Assembly: GCA_035497735.1 (NCBI GenBank)
Contig: DATJCX010000004.1
Span: 1-64,000, forward strand
Source of the DNA: Brumimicrobium sp035497735
Lineage (GTDB): Bacteria; Bacteroidota; Bacteroidia; Flavobacteriales_D; Crocinitomicaceae
DNA: 64,000 bases
Direction of reading: 5' to 3'
Position numbers and translations under genes: made by a program. The notes beneath the pieces were generated by a model that made no database searches, was not told the origin of the DNA, and saw nothing but the letters and a program-made list of their open reading frames with translations. Shown here one piece after another: positions 29,401 to 38,096 of the stretch (within the stretch, counting starts at the first letter, position 1; each line of letters starts with the position of its first letter).

Positions 29401-31602
29401 ATTCATCATCAGTTTTGTTCTGATTTCCTTTTCGGTTAAACCCAAAGCATATAAGTCGGCACCTTCCATTTGAATGTCCACAAATATTTTTGGCGAAACA
29501 GAATACAATTGGATCTTAGAATCAATGTTTAAATCGAGGTTTTTATCCTTGTACGTTAAGGTAACATCACCTTTCCCGTCATTTAGTTCTCCATCTAGTT
29601 GAAGTGCAGAAAAATCATAGTTGTTAAACTCCATTTTGGAAAAAGTGGAGGCCAACTCTGCATTCAAGTCATTGATATTGTTTCCGCTTCCTGAAGCTTT
29701 CATTTCAAAAGCTATCATTCCGATAGTTGGATTGTTTAATATATTCCCCAACTGTAAATCTATCACGGCAATATTGGCATCGAAAGCGATTTTGTTACTC
29801 TTTTTGAAAGTTCCATCAATATTCACCTTCCCTTCTGGAATGGTTAGAAAGACATTGGCTTTTAAGTCATCTAACTTTCCTTTGAATTGTGTTTTTAGAA
29901 CAACCGTTTTGGGTAGGGTAATTCCCAATTCTTTTTCGGAAACGAATTGCGCTATATCCGAACGGTTGGAATTGATAGTTAAGTTATCAATGTTTGTCTC
30001 AAAGTTGTCAAAGTCAATGAGATTCATAAATTGTCCGTTGGTGGTAATAGAAGTGTTTTCTCCCCAATTCACTAGAAATTCGCTTAAGTTGACTTGAGAT
30101 AATTTCCCATTTGCCTTGATATTCCCACTGAATTTATGCTTGGCTAGTTTGGCCATGTACTCATTTTCCTTGAGTGTTGGCTGAAAGGCGAACGCATCTT
30201 TTACATCAACTATAAATGATTTTAAATCAAGCGAAAAGCGTGATTCTTCTGGTTTTTCAATAAAGGCTTGTAGAGAAGCGAATTCTGCTTTTAAATCTGT
30301 GTCTATCGAACTATTTGCCGTTTTTAATTTTAAATTATCGACTGTTAACTCTTTAGAATTAAGCGCAACTAATAAAGCCAATTGATTCAGTTTAAATCCG
30401 CTACTTTCTGAAAAGGATAAATCATTTATTTGAAGGTTTGCCGACTCATCTTTATTTAAGGCAATGTTTTTCGCTTTAAAGATGAAATCATCTACCACAA
30501 TATAATTTGGGTCAAATCCATTTATTTCTTGTGATCTTTCGCCATTTTGATAATGAAAATAATTGCTCTCAAAGTCGATTGAGGCGACGTCGATATTCCA
30601 ATCAGGCCAAACAAAAGCTTGGATTTCTGCTGGTGTTGTACGTTCGAATGTATCTGCTTCAATTTTTCTTTGGGGAGTTGATATAAACTGAACATTTGAA
30701 TTGTGTAATTTTAACTTCCCTACTTGAATGTCTTGCTTTCTCAAATCTACCTTCGGAACTGTCAATGCTAAATCTCCAACATGCATATCTGCCACCATGC
30801 TATCGGGAACAGATGCATAATGCAGCGTAACGTTCTTAAGTTTTAGTTTTTTGAGACTCAAATAGGGGAGTTCACCCGATTCTGAAGAGTCTGACGGAGC
30901 ACTTAGTTTACTTTGTATATAACTTGCTTTGGTATTTTCTATGGAAATTTTGGCGACTTCATAATCCATGTTCTTTAAGTCGATATTCTTTCCTTTAAGG
31001 TAGAATTTACCTAAATCAAGATTTGCTTTCATGCCGTTTACAGCATCATCGAAATTAACTTTAAAGTCTGTAAAACGAATAGTACCAACAGAAATTTTTG
31101 GAGGTTCACTGCCTGTGGTATCCACTTTTTCTGGTTTATCATCTGAAGCAAAAGCATCGATCAAGAACTGGAAGTTAAAACCAGTAATGGTATCTTTTCG
31201 TACTACATTGGCGCGAAGACCTTTCCATTTTACGCCATTGATAGAAATTGGATTTCCCATAATGATAGGGAATAAAGGAATATTTGCTTTTAATTCTTCC
31301 GAATAGAGCAAGGTGTCGCCGTTTAAATCTTCCAAATATAAACCTTGAAGATTTAACTTTCCTGTGAAAGTGATAAATAGCTTTTTTATGGAAACTTCTG
31401 TTTTGGTTTTCTCAGAAAGGTAATGGGTGGCCTTATCTACAATAATGTTTTGTCCCCAAGGACTTCGAATAAAAAGGAGCAGTGAAAATAAAAGAATAAG
31501 CAGGACAAGGGCAATCCAGCCCAAAATCCTAAAGGTACGCTTCCACCATGGACGTTTTCCTACACTTTTCTTCTTATTTTTTTCTTCCGTTTTTTCTGTC
31601 AA
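26497..31602 (-). CDS. tamB: Translocation and assembly module protein TamB
   Basis: A 1701-residue AsmA-like protein spanning the periplasm. Residues about 27-47 form the only membrane segment (RILGWIALVLLILLFSLLLF), preceded by a lysine-rich cytosolic tail. Most of the rest is a long series of beta strands typical of a hydrophobic lipid-conducting groove. The last 400 residues are the TamB (DUF490) domain, with GRFDILDGHYELSLYNLV and the WRGDPLDAELNVTAKYE segment. The C terminus ends in a Lys/Glu-rich tail. Translation seems to start at TTG: the ATG ten bases upstream is out of frame. It is first in the tamB-tamL operon. Confidence 0.93.
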   Translation of the reverse strand: MTEKTEEKNKKKSVGKRPWWKRTFRILGWIALVLLILLFSLLLFIRSPWGQNIIVDKATHYLSEKTKTEVSIKKLFITFTGKLNLQGLYLEDLNGDTLLYSEELKANIPLFPIIMGNPISINGVKWKGLRANVVRKDTITGFNFQFLIDAFASDDKPEKVDTTGSEPPKISVGTIRFTDFKVNFDDAVNGMKANLDLGKFYLKGKNIDLKNMDYEVAKISIENTKASYIQSKLSAPSDSSESGELPYLSLKKLKLKNVTLHYASVPDSMVADMHVGDLALTVPKVDLRKQDIQVGKLKLHNSNVQFISTPQRKIEADTFERTTPAEIQAFVWPDWNIDVASIDFESNYFHYQNGERSQEINGFDPNYIVVDDFIFKAKNIALNKDESANLQINDLSFSESSGFKLNQLALLVALNSKELTVDNLKLKTANSSIDTDLKAEFASLQAFIEKPEESRFSLDLKSFIVDVKDAFAFQPTLKENEYMAKLAKHKFSGNIKANGKLSQVNLSEFLVNWGENTSITTNGQFMNLIDFDNFETNIDNLTINSNRSDIAQFVSEKELGITLPKTVVLKTQFKGKLDDLKANVFLTIPEGKVNIDGTFKKSNKIAFDANIAVIDLQLGNILNNPTIGMIAFEMKASGSGNNINDLNAELASTFSKMEFNNYDFSALQLDGELNDGKGDVTLTYKDKNLDLNIDSKIQLYSVSPKIFVDIQMEGADLYALGLTEKEIRTKLMMNASFKGNSDLFEVETHVTEGVAIYKDDTYYLGPFDLTARAAKDSTSMDISSNFLNGKLRVNASIDSTIHAIQHHLEGYFSDYEEHIDSITKPIMLEFNMKLSNTKLITGFLVPEIRTMDTLNLDVNFNQEEKTLAVNMSLLYIDYAEKTIDSLLVNLSATEDMAKFLIGFNELDASPFLMHRTYFDGDLKDGLLKLNFNALHNEKELYVVQTEISGKVSDLMVHFNPEKLILNQEEWSIPEDNKINYSDKKITAENVVFSNKQERITVANDLMGASKNNIGIGFENFNLSHLLALFNKDDLLASGEFQGNIVAIDPFENFGLNADFSIENLTALKASLGKLTLKAKTQEVGNYNLDLGIKGSDVDLTVKGDFSPNNKGSELDFNLDLNRIGMETIALLSDNNLKDASGYISGKVALKGDVRSPEYKGKLLFKDAAFNVTELNSKFQLPNSKIEIDNSLITLNQFTIKDEQGNTFILDGSITTENFSDPAFDMRFKGKNFQALNSTEKDNDLYYGKLNFDMDGTITGNLSFPLVNTNLGINENTNFTYVIPESQAKLEKHDGIVEFVNKENPDDILTRSNDSIVAKLSGIELHAKLRIDKGAAFNVIIDPSTGDNLNVSGVADLDFNIEQNGGMSLTGRFDILDGHYELSLYNLVKRKFELENGSSIVWRGDPLDAELNVTAKYEVETSASGLMASQTAGASDEVLNKYRQQLPFFVYMHIKGELEEPKLEFGLDMPEDSRGAIDGTVYSRIKQLSGEEDELNKQVFSLLVLKKFYPNGGSDGSEGGAEQLVRKRVNEALSDQLNAFSDKLLGNTGIELDFGLNSYTDYQGESAQQRTDLNISAQKKLFDDRLIIQVGTNVNVQGDKNPGEENAVIGNANIQYLLTKDGRWRLKGFRNNEFENVIDGQVYVNGISIIFQRQFNTWKELWAPSPKLGESDGESKEKSQKKSAKKEKAKKEEDITSKKEKD

Positions 31603-31873
31603 TTTTATTCATTAAAAAATCGGGAAATAAACTTTCCTTCAATCATTTTACACGCTTTCAATACTGAGAATTGTTTAAATTTTAAAACTCCTTTTCACAT
31701 AGATGTAATTCGACGGTATTTTCTTGTCAATAAATGCCTTCTTGACTGTAGCAAGTTTCATTTAACGTATAGCCTAGCTAAATTAAGTGTTCAATTCTTA
31801 GAAAACAAGGAATAGCGACGGAAATGAAATAGATTTATGCTTTATTAAGAAACATAAAAAAAATCTTTTAAGC
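31603..31873. other. Gap between the AsmA-like gene and tamB
   Basis: These 271 bases separate two genes read in the same (minus) direction and should contain the tamB promoter. I see no exact TAnnTTTG on the minus strand and no hairpin with a T run, so neither the promoter nor a terminator of the upstream gene can be placed. Confidence 0.4.
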
Positions 31874-33328
31874 TTAAATGATTGCCTTCTTGATTCCTTC
31901 TTGAATAAAGTGCCACATATAATTCCACATGGGTCTCGTTTTATCAAATTCAAAATCTTCTACTTCTCCGGTTTTATCAATTTCTTTGTTTACAATTGCA
32001 TTTCCTATGGCTGTCAGTAACTTATGGTCTTTTCCATTTTCTTTGTACAATTTTATTTTTAAATCTTTCGATTGCAATCTTACCGTTCCATCCGCAGTAC
32101 CTTTGGAAACCATGTGTGCATCTATATTGTCAACGGTTCCACTTACATCTACATTCATAGCGGGACGGAATATGCTATTCAATGCTTTTGTATTGATACT
32201 CCTTCCGTGTAAATCCATTTGAAACGTTTCTATCTTAGTGTATTGATTGTAAGATAAATAAACATCAACTATGGACTGCGAACACAAAGAAAAGTTTCCT
32301 TTAAGTTTTGCGATTTGCTTTTTTGATGGAATATTATTGATATGCGTTAAGCGTGCGTTAATATCCTTAAAGTCAACTCTACTCACTTTTTCATTATCTG
32401 TTTTCATTGAAAAACTAACCCGAGAGTTTTTGGCAATCGCTGCATTGATATCGAGTTCAAAGTCAAAACCCTGAACGATTTGCGCATAGGTAGGTTCAAG
32501 TTGTGTATATTCTGGTAGTGTTTTGTCACGATATACATCCAATTCAAAAGCTTCTAAATTTATTTCGTTTAAACTAATTTTCTTGAGTTTGTTCATGTGA
32601 ATTTTAAAGTCAACATTGTCTAATATCAATTGATAGGCGACCAAATCGATATGGCCCTTTTGTTCTGGTATATGATAGATATATTCTTCCTTAGAATAAC
32701 GCGTAAATACTTTGAAGGTATCTACTAGTATCGTATTGCTTCTATATTTAAAACTATCAATTGTGATGTCAATTAATTCATTGGTCCTAAGATAAAGCGA
32801 TTGGAAACTTAGTTGTTTTAACTCCTTGAATTGTATGTTTTGAATGTCTTTTAATTGTGCCTTTAAGTTGATTCCCAAAATATTTGTCAGCGTATCTCCT
32901 TTTTCAATTTTAAGAAAATCAAAACCTGAAATATCCACCGTTTTTAAAGCAAAGGGACGCTTATTTTTTTGCTTAGGAGAAACTGTTTTTGTGGAATCAA
33001 TGTTTGTAGAATCTATCGTTCTTTTGAAATAAGTAAGCTTTGCGTGATTAACAGTTGCTCTATTTATCAAAATGGTATCACTCAGAAGTATTTTCATGAT
33101 TCCTATATTCAGTTTTACAGCTTCTGCTTGAATAGCAATAGAATCATTCTCGAACCGGAGATCATTGAAAGTAAGGTTGCCGCCAAAAGTCATGTTAAAC
33201 TTACTAAAAGTTAGTTTTTCCTCCTTTTTCAGGTGTTTTTCAAGATAAAACTCCATAATAAAAATCGACACAACATAGAGTATGCTTGCAATTAGGATAT
33301 AAATCAGACTTTTTGTAAGTGTTTTCAT
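31874..33328 (-). CDS. AsmA-like envelope protein
   Basis: A 484-residue protein with one N-terminal membrane segment (about residues 8-28) and a large beta-rich periplasmic part. The opening FNMTFGGNLTFNDLRFENDSIAI resembles the start of AsmA/TamB-like repeats. The C-terminal 130 residues (VDVSGTVDNIDAHMVSKG, then DGTVRLQSKDLKIKLY) resemble AsmA C-terminal domains. It lies directly upstream of tamB on the same strand, so a role in lipid or outer-membrane protein traffic is a fair inference. I cannot assign a named subfamily. Confidence 0.7.
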   Translation of the reverse strand: MKTLTKSLIYILIASILYVVSIFIMEFYLEKHLKKEEKLTFSKFNMTFGGNLTFNDLRFENDSIAIQAEAVKLNIGIMKILLSDTILINRATVNHAKLTYFKRTIDSTNIDSTKTVSPKQKNKRPFALKTVDISGFDFLKIEKGDTLTNILGINLKAQLKDIQNIQFKELKQLSFQSLYLRTNELIDITIDSFKYRSNTILVDTFKVFTRYSKEEYIYHIPEQKGHIDLVAYQLILDNVDFKIHMNKLKKISLNEINLEAFELDVYRDKTLPEYTQLEPTYAQIVQGFDFELDINAAIAKNSRVSFSMKTDNEKVSRVDFKDINARLTHINNIPSKKQIAKLKGNFSLCSQSIVDVYLSYNQYTKIETFQMDLHGRSINTKALNSIFRPAMNVDVSGTVDNIDAHMVSKGTADGTVRLQSKDLKIKLYKENGKDHKLLTAIGNAIVNKEIDKTGEVEDFEFDKTRPMWNYMWHFIQEGIKKAII

Positions 33329-33472
33329 CTGTGTGTTTAGAGCAATATAGATATTCTAAGAGTAAGAAGTGGGACAGAGGGTTGTAAAAAGAGTTAAAAC
33401 ACCCACTTCTATTTGATTATTCCTGTAAAATCACAAAAGTGTCGGATAACACCTTATTTTAAGGTTATATGA

Positions 33473-34174
33473 CTAACATTTTGCAATTACCTTTTCAGCT
33501 AATTTTACTGCTAAGTCACGATTTTCCTTTGGGTTATCGCTAATTTTAATAATGATATAAAATTTAGCTTTTCCAGCAAGAACTGCTAATTCTCCACCGA
33601 ATTTTTCATTCCATTTATACCAAGAACTAGTGCCTAAACCCTCTATAAATTCCCAGCTTCTGTTACCTCGAATTTTCATCATATCCTTGCCAGTAGATTC
33701 TATCTCTTTATTTTGCTTGGCTAGGTTTTTATTTATTCTCTCTAATTCTTCTTCGGATAATTCCTTGTAAGCCATGTTAAAAGTCTCCGTAAAAGATTTC
33801 ATATCACTGTCACTTGTGGAATAGGAAAAGGTTTTTAATCCTATTATATTTTGGTCAGTAATATTAACTTTCTGTCCAACAACTTCCATCAGTATATCAG
33901 GACGGTCACTTGGCCAACTAAAAGAATATTCTCCCGAACCGCCTGAACGCAGTTTTTCTTTTACATTTTCAAAATCTACAGGATAAACAGCAGAAATTTC
34001 TTCTTTAGTAAGCAATCCACTATAATCTTCCTCAAAGTCCGCTAAAAGTTTGCAGTTTAAATCCTTGCTTTTTTTACTTGAAGCTTTTACAGTTCCATCA
34101 GAATTAGTCGTCCCTTCCGAGTTACACGAGAAGAGGAAAAGACTTATTCCAGCTAATAGTATTGTTTTTTTCAT
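33473..34174 (-). CDS. Lipoprotein of unknown function
   Basis: Residues 1-17 form a lipoprotein signal ending in LFSC (Cys17), followed by a Ser/Thr/Asn-rich linker of about 20 residues. The mature 216 residues are mixed alpha/beta with a central KELSEEELERINKNLAKQNKEI helix and a C-terminal IIIKISDNPKENRDLAVKLAEKV segment. I do not recognise a family. It is read in the same direction as the AsmA-like and tamB genes, 144 bases upstream of the AsmA-like gene, so an envelope role is likely but nothing more specific. Confidence 0.7.
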   Translation of the reverse strand: MKKTILLAGISLFLFSCNSEGTTNSDGTVKASSKKSKDLNCKLLADFEEDYSGLLTKEEISAVYPVDFENVKEKLRSGGSGEYSFSWPSDRPDILMEVVGQKVNITDQNIIGLKTFSYSTSDSDMKSFTETFNMAYKELSEEELERINKNLAKQNKEIESTGKDMMKIRGNRSWEFIEGLGTSSWYKWNEKFGGELAVLAGKAKFYIIIKISDNPKENRDLAVKLAEKVIAKC

Positions 34175-34479
34175 AATTAAAGATGTTTTAGTTATGAGCT
34201 AATTTACATTTATTAATCTAAATCTGCAACATTAATTTTCCTTATGCTTAATAAGGAAAGTATATCTGTCAGATTCCTTGCTGTATTTTTATTTATCACT
34301 GAATTTTAATTGCTTTTCTATTTCAAATATGGCGAGCTAACACTTTTTAGGTTCAATTTTTTCAATATTTCATGAATTCCTTCTTGTTTTTCCTGAAAAA
34401 CGGATACTTTTTCACGAATTATAACATCATTCTACCCATTCACAAAAAAACTGTGTCTATCTTTGTTGAAAAAATTACA
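34175..34479. promoter_or_regulatory. Divergent promoter region of the lipoprotein and helicase genes
   Basis: These 305 bases contain TATCTTTG at 34458-34465, an exact -7 box 14 bases before the helicase ATG; no TTG is well placed upstream. On the minus strand a weaker TTG-20 bases-TAAATTAG pattern precedes the lipoprotein gene. I see nothing else. Confidence 0.55.
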
Positions 34480-35823
34480 ATGTCCAAACTCATATCAAAA
34501 CTAGGAATTAACCCTTTACTACAATCTGCTTTAAACGATTTGAAAATCTCAGTAGCTACAGAGATTCAAGAACAAGTGATTCCTTTAATACTTCAACAAA
34601 AAGAAGATATTGTTGCGCTTGCTAAAACAGGAACAGGTAAAACTGCTGCTTTCGGATTGCCTTTATTGCAAATGGTAGATGTGGAAAACGACAGTTTACA
34701 GACACTTATTTTGTCGCCTACACGTGAGTTGAGCCAGCAGATTTATAATAACTTAACGGAGTTTGCTAAATATCTTCCAGAACTTTCTATTGCCTTGGTA
34801 ACAGGAGGAACGCCGATTAAAACGCAAGTAGAACAGTTACAATCGCCAACGCATGTTGTTGTTGCTACGCCAGGTCGTTTTTTGGATCTTTTGGAGAAGA
34901 ATGCAGTAGATGTTAAAGGACTTAAAAACTTAGTTTTAGATGAAGCTGACGAAATGTTTCAAGCTTTAAAAGAGGACTTGATGCCTATTTTAAAATTGAT
35001 GCCAAAGGAACGTCGAACACTGTTGTTTAGCGCGACTATGCCAGGTGAGTTGAAGGATATCGTTCATAATTACATGTCAAAAACTGCATTATCTGTTAGC
35101 TCAGATATGGAAACGAAAGGACATGAAGGAATTGAACATCAATTTGTGGTTGTAGATCCGATTGAAAAGTTGGATGTGCTTTTACACTTCTTAAGTACAC
35201 AAGAAGGAGGAAGAGGAATTATCTTCTGTAAAACCAAGGCTGCTGTCAATAAGTTAGCAAAAAATCTAGCAATTCGTAAAATTTCATCAGGAGCTTTGCA
35301 CGGTAGTTTAACACAAGGAATTCGTGACCGTATTATGGAGCAATTCCGTGAAGGTTATATCGATATTCTTGTTGCAACAGACCTTGTAGCAAGAGGAATT
35401 GACGTCAAAGAATTGGCTTATGTTGTCAACTATCATTTACCGGACACTTATGATGCTTATGTGCATAGAAGTGGTCGAACAGGAAGAGCTGGAGCGAAAG
35501 GACTTTCGATGACCATTATTCAAAAAGAAGAACTGATAGATATTGCTGACTTTCAAACAGAATTGGGAATAAATTTCATTCCTGTTGACAAAGCAAAGGC
35601 AGAAGATATAGAAGTGAACAACACTTTAGTTTGGGCTAGAAAAATCTTTAAAACGAAGCCTAATCGCGACATTCCAGAAGAAGTTAGGGAAGAGGTGAAA
35701 AAGATATTCCACCATTTAACAAAAGAGGAATTGATGGATAAAGTTTTGGCTAATTATTTTGCTGAAATAAGTCAGAAAGCTGAAAAACCTGTAAAGGATA
35801 AAAAGTCAAAAAAGAAAAGATAA
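34480..35823 (+). CDS. DEAD-box RNA helicase
   Basis: An ATP-dependent RNA helicase with all core motifs in 447 residues: Walker A AKTGTGKT (48-55), PTRELSQQI, TPGR, DEAD (154-157), SAT, and the C-terminal ARGIDV and HRSGRTGRAG. The C-terminal extension is short and lysine-rich. The frame runs 36 codons further upstream, but the -7 promoter box TATCTTTG lies in that extension and the ATG at 34480 gives the usual N terminus (the Q-motif region follows). The next helicase gene starts one base after its stop. Confidence 0.93.
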   Translation: MSKLISKLGINPLLQSALNDLKISVATEIQEQVIPLILQQKEDIVALAKTGTGKTAAFGLPLLQMVDVENDSLQTLILSPTRELSQQIYNNLTEFAKYLPELSIALVTGGTPIKTQVEQLQSPTHVVVATPGRFLDLLEKNAVDVKGLKNLVLDEADEMFQALKEDLMPILKLMPKERRTLLFSATMPGELKDIVHNYMSKTALSVSSDMETKGHEGIEHQFVVVDPIEKLDVLLHFLSTQEGGRGIIFCKTKAAVNKLAKNLAIRKISSGALHGSLTQGIRDRIMEQFREGYIDILVATDLVARGIDVKELAYVVNYHLPDTYDAYVHRSGRTGRAGAKGLSMTIIQKEELIDIADFQTELGINFIPVDKAKAEDIEVNNTLVWARKIFKTKPNRDIPEEVREEVKKIFHHLTKEELMDKVLANYFAEISQKAEKPVKDKKSKKKR

Positions 35824-35824
35824 A

Positions 35825-37138
35825 ATGACTAAGAATATAAAATCGCTTGAAGAAATACTAGATAAATTAGCGATTGAGACGCTTAATCCTATGCAGGAAG
35901 AGGCTTATACAGTTGTTGATCAAACAGAAAATACCATTGTACTTTCTCCTACGGGAACTGGAAAAACCTTGGCTTTTTTACTGCCTTTGATTGACTTATT
36001 GGACCCGCAAGTGGATGGACTACAAGCATTAATTGTGGTTCCAGCTCGTGAGTTGGCCATTCAGATAGAACAAGTGTTCCGTAATATGGGAACAGGCTTT
36101 AAAGTTAATGCAGTTTATGGCGGACGTTCGAAGTCGAAAGACCGAATGGAACTGAAACATACACCGTCGGTTTTGATTGGAACACCAGGAAGAGTTTTAG
36201 ACCATTTTGCTGATGAAAGAATGGATACTGCAGTTATCAAGTTTCTGGTGCTGGATGAATTTGACAAGATTTTAGAAGTTGGATTTGAAGAAGAATTGAG
36301 TCAAATCATTTCCTTTTTACCCAATTTAGAAAAGCGTATTTTAACTTCTGCTACTTCTACAATGAATATTCCGGAATTTGTGAAAATGAAGGATGCGACA
36401 ACACTTAATTACTTAAAGGATAAGATAAATGCGAATTTAGAACTTAAAGTTGTCGAGACTTTACGTGTGGATAAATCCCAGATTTTAGTTGACCTTTTAA
36501 ATCATCTTGGTAATCAAAATGGGATTATTTTCTGTAACTTTAAAGCGAGTATAGACGAAGTAAGTGCTATTTTAGCACGCAATCATATTCACCACAGTTG
36601 TTTTTCTGGGGGAATGGAACAAATTGATAGAGAAAGATCATTGATTAAATTCAGAAATGGAAGTAACCTAGTGATGGTTGCTACGGATTTAGCCGCTCGT
36701 GGTTTGGATATTCCTGAACTCAATTATATCATTCATTATGAATTGCCACATGCCTATGAGGAATTCACTCACAGAAACGGTCGTACAGCACGTGTTTCCG
36801 CAAAAGGAACTTCTTATATCATAAAGGAAAAAGGGAGAAATTTACCAGATTTCATAGCGGATGCTACATTGCTAAAACAATTTAAAATCGCTGGTATTGC
36901 AAAGCCATTTTTTACAACATTATTTATTTCTGGAGGAAGAAAAGATAAAATTTCAAAAGGAGATATTGCTGGTGTATTTATGAAGAAAGGCGGATTATCT
37001 CAAGAAGAGTTGGGGATGATAGAATTAAAACAAGACTGTGCATTTGTTGCAGTTCCTTCATCTAAAGCTGCACATCTGGTAGATCAGTTTAACAACACCC
37101 ATTTAAAGAAGAAAAAAGTCAGAATTTACGAAATATAG
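35825..37138 (+). CDS. DEAD-box-like RNA helicase with DbpA-type RNA-binding domain (DEFD motif)
   Basis: A second helicase of 437 residues. Motifs: SPTGTGKT (41-48), PARELAIQ, TPGR, DEFD (144-147) in place of DEAD, SATST, ATDLAARGLDI and HRNGRTAR. The C-terminal 75 residues, GDIAGVFMKKGGLSQEELG onwards, match the DbpA RNA-binding domain, which in E. coli directs the helicase to helix 92 of 23S rRNA. I infer a role in large-subunit ribosome assembly. It is translated right behind the first helicase. Its 3' end overlaps by 20 bases the end of a decayed epimerase gene on the other strand. Confidence 0.9.
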   Translation: MTKNIKSLEEILDKLAIETLNPMQEEAYTVVDQTENTIVLSPTGTGKTLAFLLPLIDLLDPQVDGLQALIVVPARELAIQIEQVFRNMGTGFKVNAVYGGRSKSKDRMELKHTPSVLIGTPGRVLDHFADERMDTAVIKFLVLDEFDKILEVGFEEELSQIISFLPNLEKRILTSATSTMNIPEFVKMKDATTLNYLKDKINANLELKVVETLRVDKSQILVDLLNHLGNQNGIIFCNFKASIDEVSAILARNHIHHSCFSGGMEQIDRERSLIKFRNGSNLVMVATDLAARGLDIPELNYIIHYELPHAYEEFTHRNGRTARVSAKGTSYIIKEKGRNLPDFIADATLLKQFKIAGIAKPFFTTLFISGGRKDKISKGDIAGVFMKKGGLSQEELGMIELKQDCAFVAVPSSKAAHLVDQFNNTHLKKKKVRIYEI

Positions 37139-37619
37139 CTCTCTCTTTACGGTTATGCTTAGTCCTCTTCTTTTTTCTATTAAAGTAGCGAGAGATCATT
37201 TTCTCATCTTTGTCTTTATGTGCTGTTAAGGGCTCGGAAAGCTTTTGAAAATGAGCCAATATTGGTTTTCTAAATAGCAAGGCAAAAAATGATTTGATTG
37301 GAGAGACTTTCTTTTCTTCTCTATCGAAATAATCATCCAAATCATCTCTTCTAAAGTCTAGAATATCGTTTAATTCATCACCAACTGCATAATATCCACA
37401 GTGGAAATTCTTCTCTGCAAAAGAATGTTGCTTAAAATCAACTTCTCCCAGTCCGAAAACATCAAAGGAACGGGATAAATAATCTTCGTAACTAATTCTA
37501 CAGCTTTCTCTGACACCAAGGTTGAAAACTCTTTTTGATATTGCTTCTTGCTTGTCTATTGCATGAATAAACGCTCTTGCTGTGTCTTCTGGAGTAATTA
37601 TTTCCATCAATGTATCCAA
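37119..37619 (-). pseudogene. NAD-dependent epimerase/dehydratase, C-terminal remnant
   Basis: The 166 codons match the C-terminal half of an extended SDR epimerase common in Bacteroidetes: ITPEDTARAFIHAID, RVFNLG, then the trailing FAEKNFHCGYYAVGDELND and DILDFRRDDLDDYF segments and a basic tail. The N-terminal Rossmann half, with its GxxGxxG motif and catalytic YxxxK, is absent. Upstream of the homology the frame soon meets a TGA. The break lies within about 20 bases of the break of the mlaF remnant on the other strand, so one deletion probably removed the facing N termini of two divergent genes. Confidence 0.8.
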
Positions 37620-37625
37620 TGGTTG

Positions 37626-37955
37626 ATGAAAAATAAGTTTGGATATCTTTCAGGTGGAATGTCGCTTAGAGTAGCATTGGCAAGAGCCTTGATATTAAGA
37701 CCGGAAATTATTATGTATGATGAGCCGACAACAGGTTTAGACCCTATTACGGCTAATGAAACTATTGCCCTTATGCGTAGCATTCAAGATGAATACAAAA
37801 CTTCTTCCTTGATTATTAGGCACGATGTGGACTGTGCGCGTGTTATTTCAAATAGAATAATATTATTGGTGGATGGCGTCAATTATGCCGAAGGAACTTA
37901 TGAAGAACTTTCAAATTCAGACGATCCACAAACTAGAGTATTCTTTAAAAACTAA
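37626..37955 (+). pseudogene. mlaF: MlaF-like ABC ATPase, C-terminal remnant
   Basis: The frame begins abruptly at the ABC signature motif LSGGM (37647-37661) and continues as RVALARAL, the Walker B IIMYDEPTTGLDP and the H-loop region, giving the last 110 or so residues of an MCE-system (phospholipid transport) ATPase of about 255. Walker A and the Q-loop are gone, so it cannot hydrolyse ATP. Two positions look degraded: SLR after LSGGM, where K/R residues are usual, and IIRHD where I expect a Thr or Ser before His-Asp. An mlaD remnant follows after five bases, which supports the identification. Confidence 0.85.
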
Positions 37956-37960
37956 TCTAT

Positions 37961-38080
37961 ATGTCAAAAACAAATTCACAAAAAAATAAAAGTATGGAGG
38001 CTTTATAGCATAATTTCCTTTTCCGTGGTTGCTTTAAAAAGCAAGCAAAAAAGAAAGAGAAAGAAACGAAAAAGAAATAG
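37961..38080 (+). pseudogene. mlaD: MlaD/MCE-family protein, both ends only
   Basis: Five bases after mlaF an ATG opens MSKTNSQKNK, a plausible MCE-protein N terminus. The frame then jumps to SMEAL, a TAG stop at 38006-38008, and continues in the same frame as HNFLFRGCFKKQ plus a lysine-rich tail to a TAG at 38078-38080. The HNFLFRG-FKK segment resembles the C-terminal end of Bacteroidetes MCE proteins (about 300 residues). If so, about 270 internal codons are lost and a nonsense mutation was added. The call rests on a short motif plus the mlaF context, so it is moderate. Confidence 0.55.
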
Positions 38081-38096
38081 GGAAGAAGTCTGATTC

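Noticed and set aside
29621..30097. 158-codon plus-strand frame
   Set aside because: It lies wholly inside tamB on the other strand, and its residue pattern is what an antisense reading of a beta-rich gene gives.
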